Shown here in pieces: positions 25,928 through 34,900 of a stretch of DNA of 64,000 nt. Every line of letters starts with the position of its first letter. The first letter of the stretch is position 1. A model generated the notes under the pieces. It was not told where the DNA came from and searched no databases. It was given only the letters and a program-made list of their open reading frames with translations. Origin of the DNA: Sceloporus undulatus (Eukaryota; Chordata; Lepidosauria; Squamata; Phrynosomatidae). The stretch is taken from the NCBI RefSeq assembly GCF_019175285.1, contig NC_056522.1:67660089-67724088 (forward strand), in the 5' to 3' direction. The position numbers were made by a program, and so were the translations under genes.

Positions 25928-28900
25928 TCATAGTTTGTATGTTTGAAAATAACCGATTGAATATCTTGGTGGTCATAAGTGCTGGGGAATCTCTAGTTCA
26001 GTGACTAGAGAAAAGTCACTGAAATTAGTGGAGATGAAGTTAATTGTGATTAACTTAGAACTAATATATTTCAGCAGATATCTAAGTATGACTGAGTTTG
26101 GACCCAAAACATGGTAGAATTATCAAAGTTCAGTCCAATTGCCATTCTGCTCTTACTAGAACCTGCAGTGTCCAAACCTCCAACTGTACGTATATGGTTT
26201 CCTTGCGCAGTTTAGGGCCTAATTCTAATGGACAGATGGCTTCATTTTTAAGTTCCATGTGTTGAAAAGGTTGTATTTTTATGCATGTAGTAGCTTACTA
26301 TTTGTGTTTATCCAGGTTGCTGGAAGATGTTCTTTGTTACATAAACGTTGTAGCCCACTCAGTGGAAAAGAATGCTGCTTCACCGACAGCCAAGTTCTGG
26401 AGAGCACTCCTCAATAAAACCTATGATGTACTGGATAAAGTAAGTATCTTCAATCACTGGTGATTTTTCTCTTGCTTGATTTTCTGTACCTGCTGCTGAT
26501 ACTTGCAACTTGACTTTCATGTTGTCTCTGATGTATGTGCTTAATATTTTGTGCCATGTTAATTTGTTTAAAAGTCTCTTCAGCTTTATGTTGCCCAACA
26601 GGCAGAGATTAGAAACCATGCTATCTGGGGATTCTGGGAATCATAGTCCAAACAAGTAATATTTCCAAGCTCTGCAAAAGATTCATTACAAAACGTGTGG
26701 GAAAACTATCATTTATATATCAGCAGAGAAAACAAATACAAATACCTATTTTAAGGGTTTACGGCGCAACCTTTAAAAACTTCAGCTGAGTTAATCAATG
26801 TAGCTTACATGCTGTTGGTTTCAGGGTGGTGTCAACATAACACACTTTGCATGGATTGTTTCTCTTTGCTTTCCAGAAAATCAAAAGTATAATACAGGTA
26901 AAAATAAACATCAATGATAAAAACAGCATAGTACATATGAGAAAGCTTAGAATATATCCAATTGCTGTGTCTTTGCCAGGGGAGTTTCTCAGTTTCTCTG
27001 CCCCACTGCAACCTGAAGCACCTTGCCTTGAGTGTTCAGGAGCTTCAGGAGAGACAGGAAATGTGAGGCCATGGCTACAATGGGAGGTTGATATTGGCTG
27101 AGAGCCTGAAGATCTCTCCAACCAATTTAACAGTGCCTCTACACCCTGCCCTGCAGTTCCAATCCTCTGAGATCCCCAAGCATCCAAGAAAACTTGAAAA
27201 AGTTCTTTTCAGGGCTACATTGGAATGGAAACAGTGGGGAATTCTCCTTGCATAATGAGTAACAGCATCAGGTTCTGTTCATTATCAGCAATATTCCCTG
27301 GAGAGGAAAAATGCTTTGTGTCCCCCCAGAAGTTAGTGAAAAGATCAGGGTCAGAATGCTTTGTTTCCTTCAGAAGCAGCATGTAAGGAGGTATGCCCCT
27401 TTACCTGATATTCTTTTAACATAAAAACAATCCACTATTGGAAACCATCACTTTTCTGTGTCTGTCTTTCTGTAGGTCAATGCCTTAATGCCAACAGAAA
27501 CCTTTATTCCTGTCATCAGAGGTCTGATGACTAACAAGCTGCCTTCTGTGAGACGTAAAGCAATGGATCTGTTGAACAATAAGTTGCAACAACGCACACC
27601 ATGGCAGCAAGCGCAAGTAAGCTACTTTTCTGATTGTCTGGTTTTCTGTAGCCAAAGGAATTGTCTGCCTTGTCATTTTATCTGCCCTTTGCTTTAAATA
27701 AGGCTTAAAAGGTAGAAGACGAAGGACACAAAGAACATTTCATTGTAAGATGCTAATGCATAGTACAGCTTTAGTTTAAACTTAGAAAGCACAAGGGAAA
27801 AATTTACATTGCCAGCCCTGCCTTCAAACAGGGCAAGTCACTTCTTGATTTTATTATTTGTAAAAAAAAAAAAGCAACCTTAAATATAGGTGCGTTACAG
27901 ACTGTCAAGAAGCGGCGGTCTGCCGCCGCTGCTGGTTACAGTGTCCGGGAACCGCAGCAGCCAAACGGCACAGTTCCCGGACGCTGCCAAGAAGGAGCGC
28001 AAAAATCGCACTCCTTCTTGCGGCCCGGAAGGGACGCCGCGAGGTGCTAGTCGTGCACTCGTGGCGTCACTTCCGCCACCCGACGTGCAGACGCACAGCG
28101 TCCACTACGTCAAAATGGCAGTGGCCGTGTGGAACGGCCGCCGCCATTTGTTACAGACTCTGTCCGTAATAGTAGTAGGGGTGTCCTGAGGACGTCTGAA
28201 ATGGCGGTCTGTAACCCGCCATAGTGTTCACAACAAGATCCTACTTTATTTACTTAAGGCTTAAGCCCCACTGAGCATAATTTATTTATTCATTTTGCAT
28301 TTCAGGTTGATCTGCTGTTAGAAATGGTTCCTGACCTAATTGCTGTTGTACAGCGGAACACACATGAGGCTGAGGAGGAGCAGGCAATCAACAGGCAGAC
28401 AGCCTTATTCAGTTTGAAATTGCTGTGCAGAAGTTTTGGCAATGAAAAACATGAGCCATTTATATCAGTGCTGAAAATGGCTGTTGATGTAATCTCTACA
28501 AGAGAGAAGGTGGAAAGAAATGTCATAGGAAGTGCTTTGCTGTGTGCGGCTGAAGTCACCTGGGTGCTGAAAGCACTGGCCATACCTCAACTCCCAAGGT
28601 ATCACTTCCAGACACAATAAATAATGCTGAAGCTACCTAGTCATATAGCTATTTAAGGAGTGGCATGTACATTTATTTCAGTGATATTTAAATAGACCCA
28701 ACAAGACCCCGGTGTTCTTGACCTTCCATTAGAAACACTTGAGGTAAAGCTGAGAGAATGATGAGATCTTGTGATGGCTGAATTGGGGAAAACCCAGCCA
28801 GAACTCTGTGCCAACTTAGGTGATTAGATAATCTTACGTTTTTTCTGAGCTGTTAGGATTCTTAGATGTTAATATGATGAGGACATGAGTGAAAGTTTTC

Positions 28901-31900
28901 CTTTGTATGATTCTGTTGTATGTATTTCAGGACTGAGACAATAATTAAGTTCTCACAAAGTTAGCTATTCCACAAGCTAACTAGCTGACTTTTCACTAAT
29001 GATCTCCATGTGTTCAACGTTATAATTTGAATTATGTGTTTTCAGTGTGTTATAATATCCTGCAGTGAAATACATTTGAGGGATAAATATGAAGAAATAA
29101 ATTATTTTATTGAAACAAGGATTTTTGATAATGTTTTGGTTAATATTCTGTGTATATTTTTTGTAGGTTTATGCCAGCATTGCTAAAGATTCTGACACAC
29201 AAAAAAGAGTTAGTTGCCAGTGAAATTTACTTGCTTAGTGCAGTAACAGCACTGCTGAAAATTGTGGAAACATTGCCACATTTCCTCAGTCCATATTTGT
29301 TGGATGTCTTACTACAGGTGAGTCTTGTTTGGATATGAAGAATTATGAATCTACTGAATAACAAAATATATGAATCTTCTGTGTGTACTAACTGAACTTG
29401 AGCATTTACTGGTTGCTAGGTGGTCCGTTTGGAAAAGATTGCCGTTGAACTGGGTCCTTCATCCCCTGTTAACTTACGCTTGACCTCTCTGAAAACTACC
29501 CTAGCAACAAAACTGCCTCCAAGAGTTCTTCTGCCAGCAGTTGCAAAATGTTACAGTGAAGTAATAAATACTTGTAAGGTACTTCAAGATATATTTCAGT
29601 TCTTCATTTTAATAATTGTGATTATTACGTCGATGTATTGTTTTATATTTAAAGCAGTAGCAGAGTTGTGTGTTTCAGAGTCAGGTTGCTTCATGTTTAG
29701 GGTACAAAGAAGGCAAAATCCATCCACAAAGGACTGGACTTACTTTTTGCCTTTTCATACTGTCTTTAAGACTAGTGAGAGGAGAAGGATCACCAAAAGC
29801 TCATGGAAATATGAATATTTCTCAGTTACTAGTAATGTCAAAAGCTGTGATTCTCCAGTTGCATGATTTTTGTTCCCAAGCTGACCAGAGCATTTTCCTG
29901 AAGGAAAATATTTCCATAAAGGGTTGGAGTGGGGGGCTCAGTAACCTAGAAAATTGCTTGAGAAATAGATTTTTCTTATGTGTTAATTTGAACTGAAAAT
30001 TATCCTTTCCATGATTTTCTTTTCCTAGAACTGTCTAGGTGCAGTTATGGATATTTTAAAGGAGCATATTATATTTCTGGAAAGAGATCAGCTTAGTGCT
30101 CATCAATCTGAGCTAACCTCATTTTTCATCAAGGCGCTGGACTTCAGAGCAGAACACTCTCAGGTACAGGAGATCTTTCTGGAATAAGCATGAATATATT
30201 AACAATTTAGGGAAATATGTCAAACTTATTTAAATATGTTTACTAGAGAGATTAAATGTTATCTCTAGGAAACCGAACCATATGCTGGACTCCATTCAAT
30301 ATTCCAAGTACTGTCATTTTAAATATACTGATATTAGTCACTTACTGACAGATCCTTCTAAATATAAAATGTCTGAAATGGCTTCAACAGTAAGCACAGT
30401 AAATAAACACGAACACTTAGTACTAGAAATACTGAGTATGGTAATGTTGCTGGAAGGTCACTGATTCAAAGCATCCTTTTTCTGCTAGGATAATCTGGAA
30501 GAAGTTGGGAAAATAGAAGATCATATTATTATGTGCTTAATCAGCATGGTTATGAAGCTTTCTGAAATGTCCTTCAGACCTCTCTTCTTCAAGGTAGGAG
30601 TTTTGGCTTGCTTCTGTTACAGCAGTTTGTATTTGTACCAGAATTAAACATCTTCTCCCTGTTTCAGCTCTTTGATTGGGCCAAAACTGAAGGTACTTCA
30701 AAGGACAGGCTGTTGACTTTCTGCAGGTTAGCAGATTGCATCGCAAAGCAGCTAAAAGGATTGTTCACTCTCTTTGCTGGACATTTAGTGAAGCCTTTTG
30801 CTGACACACTTAACCAGATCAATACTTCCAAAACAGGTAAGTTCCCAGTGACAACAGGTACAAAAGAGGGGAGGAGGAGGGGGCATGAAATTTAATTTAA
30901 AAATAATTTATTTGAATTTGTTTATATTTTGGTCATAACATTGTCACCATAACTACCAAGATCACAGACTGAATGTTGCTCACACCCATAAGCTGCATTT
31001 ACTGATGCTATAAACCTTAGTGTGTTCACATGGTGCTCTCCTCATTTGCAGCATGTGCAGTCACATACACTGTGAATGTTGTAGTGATTTCAGTTGGTGC
31101 CTCATTCATGTCTCTCTCCTTCATTATTTTGTTCATAATACAGACAAAGCTTTCTTTGATTCTGAGAACAACACTGAGAAGAGCTGCTTGCTACTACAGT
31201 TCATCCTGGATTGTTTACACAAAATCTTCCTTTTTGACTCCCATCAATTTGTGAGCAAGGAGAGAGCAGAAACACTGATGATGCCCTTGGTCACTCAGGT
31301 ATTAATAAATTGTTAGTTGCATAGTGCAGGCACTCACTGATTCTTTACATGAGCTATGTAGTTACGTATGTGTAACTAAGTGATGTCACCTGACTTGAAC
31401 CCCACTCCCAGCCCACCATCTGGATCAGGCAAAGGAGGTCCATTCCGCTTCCAGTGGGGACCACAAGGAGGATGTTTCCATCTTCCTCTCACCAACATAT
31501 AAGGCTCTGACAATGATAATGCAGGGGGTCTTGCTTCTGACTGTCACAGCCTCACTTGCAGGAGGGCTGTGGAAATGGCATCCTTCTTATGCCCCATTCA
31601 GAAACTGAATGGACCTCTCTCACCTGATCCAGCTATAAGCTCTTAAGATGGGCAGAGTGGAAGTTATTACGTAGTCTAACTGAACGTAGAGCAGTTACAG
31701 ATCCATAGCTCTAGGTCTCCCTTTAGCCACCATCTTGGGGAGAGAGACAGGTAAGCTCCAACTGCCTGCTTGAAAGAAGAAAAAGCCCTCCTTCCGACCA
31801 CCATCTTGAGGGGGAGAGAGGCCTGGCCTGAAAGACTAAGACCCCTCCTTCCGACAACCATCTTGAGGGGGAGAGAGGCCTGTTATGTTTTATTTTGACT

Positions 31901-31963
31901 TTGTATTGTACTTCCTGTTGTACACCGCTTTGATCTAATTGGGAAAAGCGGTATATAAATAAA

Positions 31964-31996
<33 letters not shown>

Positions 31997-34900
31997 TACT
32001 ACTACAGCCATTGTTGTTAGGACCCCCTTAATAAGATTTATTTTTTCACATAGTAACGTTCATGGCTGTGTAACATTCCTGAACAAAATTTTGTGCTGAT
32101 TCCTTATTGTTTATTGTTGGCAATATACTTACTTTACTTCTTTTTACTAGCTACACGAGGTTCTAGAGTGTTGACTTAGTTTTATTGTCTTAAGGGGGGG
32201 AGGGATATAGTGTTTTTAATTGTCATATTTTATATTTTACTGTTGTTAACCGCCTGGATTGGTTTGCCAGAGGGCGGTATACAAATAAATATTATTATAT
32301 TAAATATTATTATTATTGCTTATATACAGTGTTGTTGTTCCCTGCCTCAATCCATGGGGAGCAGTGAGTAAGAAATAAATGTTGTTAAACTTCTGACTTC
32401 TAAATTAAATGTAACCAAACAAGTATATATTACATTTCAGTTTTGAAAGGTCCAAATCTAGCATTGATTGGCAAAGAATTAGGGGAAGCTTGCCAAAAGA
32501 GCTGTGTAAGTATCAAATGAAATATTTTGCCTTTCACTTAAACTACATGTGTTTTTATTTCTCCAAATAGCTGGAAAACATGCTTGGGGGAGAAGAGAGG
32601 TTCCAGGAAAGAGTGACAATGCATCTGATCCCTTGTATTGCTCAATTTGCTGTAGCAATGGCAGATGACTCTCTCTGGAAGCCATTGAACTATCAGATTT
32701 TGTTGCAGATGAGGCATGAGTCACCAAAGGTATGTGGCAGAATTAGGTCTTGAACAGTAATCCCATTGAAGTCTCTGTGATGTCATTAAGATAACAGATG
32801 ACTGTTTTCCAGTTAATGGGCAGCTCATTTGAGGGTAGGGAAAAAATAATTGCAGAAGTGAAATTACATAGTAAATGAGGGAGCATTTGTTGTTGGACAC
32901 TGTGTGACCTGTGCAATAATTATGCTGCTCAGTCCTGACCAAAACTGTAGTTGTGACTTTGTGTACAGACATTATTGTGTTTACTATCTATTCTTAAGAC
33001 TGTGTTTCTGAAGGTAATTATTTGTTTCAAAGAACCTCTGCTTTGATATGGTTCTTCCTTTGTTTAGGTCCGATTTGCTGCCTTGTTGGCTTTGCTAGAA
33101 TTTGCAGAAAAAATAAGAGAGAACTACATGGTACTACTTCCAGAATCTATTCCTTTCTTAGCTGAGCTTATGGAAGGTAATGTATTACATGTTTTTAGTG
33201 TTTCAAGACTTGGCTTTATATCTGCTTTTGATCAAGAGATTGCTGCACTTGTGTCCTATCCTTCCTCCATGCAAAGTGAGGATCCATATGTCAGCAGAGG
33301 ACACAACCCTATCTTTCCACACTTTGGATGACAGGGATGAGGTTCTGCCTCCCGATGGCATGAGGCCCTTGTCCATAGTACGTAGCAGGAAGTGCTTTAG
33401 TTTGCATTTAAGTTGAAAGTTAATATTTAAATGTCACACCATAATATATTGGAGTGGTGAGAAAAGTGTGGACTACATGCAACTCCTCAAGGCTGTTTCA
33501 GAGGCCTCCAAAAGCTCCCAGTTCTGGGAGGGGGGCTAGATAAAATGCCCCCAGTAGCACAAAGGGAACAATTTCCCGGAGGTTTTTTCCTTCTGCCATT
33601 TTTAGACTGGTTGTGGCAATAGTGCCATGGTCATGAGTACAAGCTGTTACAGATCTGTAACTACAATGCATGCAGGTCAGATAGTTTTTGAAAAAAATAG
33701 GGGGGAGTACATAGCATTCATTTCAGGGTCTGATGGGGCCCCTTAATCCCTGACAGTTGCCCATTCCCCACCCTCTATTCTAGGGGCTGTACATGAGAAT
33801 TTGTAGTGAAGTAAAATGCCAGTATTTTTTTTTTCTGTGGTTCTGGGGAGCCCTTGAAAGCATGCAAAAATTGTCAAATGGGACCACTTGACCTAACCTA
33901 TTTTATATGGGATTTTTGAAACCATGGAGGATTGTGGCAAGCTTCTGTTGGTGTTGCTGAGCACATCTGACATTGACAAGCAAGATAAATTCAGCCTTGA
34001 CACAGCTTGCCAAAGACCATCCCCTCACAAATTAGTCTTTATGCTTCATCTGAAGCAATTATGTGCCCCACTCCTAGAGGTAAGGTTGATGAGAATCAGT
34101 TGTGGGTACCTTGTTATAGGAGTTTAGATGACTGTTAAGAACTACATTATGAGTTTTAGTGATGATTACAGAAAGGTCCCTGGTTTATTCTTCTGCATTC
34201 ATTTTATTTAGTAGTGTTTTTGTAGCATTTATGGCATTCAGTGTATTCAGCACTTATTCTTTTAAAATCTTTCACAACTGCCACTGAGTAACTAGGCTTC
34301 AAGCCACTATTTGATGATTGCATGAAAATAGTCAACTAATGGCTAAATCCCCTGAGCTGTTTTGTGCCTTTACCCCAAATTGTCTATCTGCCACTTCCTC
34401 CTTTCCAGACAGCCCAATAGTGTAACTTTTGCTGGTGTAGCAGCCCTTCCTTTGAAATGAAAATCGTGCACTGTGAAGTAAACCTCCCATGATCCAAGAA
34501 ACAGTAACAACTAGACTGCAGTTGTATTATAAGAACTGTTAACATACTCTGGGCTACATTTCCTTTTAATACAGTACAGTGGGTCCTTGGTATTTACTGG
34601 GGTTTGGTTCCAGGACCCCTTATGGATACCAAAATCTGTGGATGCTCAAAACCTTGATTGTGCCAGTTTATATAAGGGTCATTATTTCACTATGCCATTG
34701 TATTTAATGGGACTTGAGCATCCACAAATTTTGGTATCCATAAGGGATCCTGGAACGAAACCCCAGTAAATACCAAGAACCTGTGGATAAGAAACCCATG
34801 GATACAGAGGGCCCACTGTACTGTGTATGAATGAGAAAACCCCTCAGGTTTTCAAATGTTGAACTGTGCAGGGGGACCTTGTGGCCTGCTTAAAAGTTGA

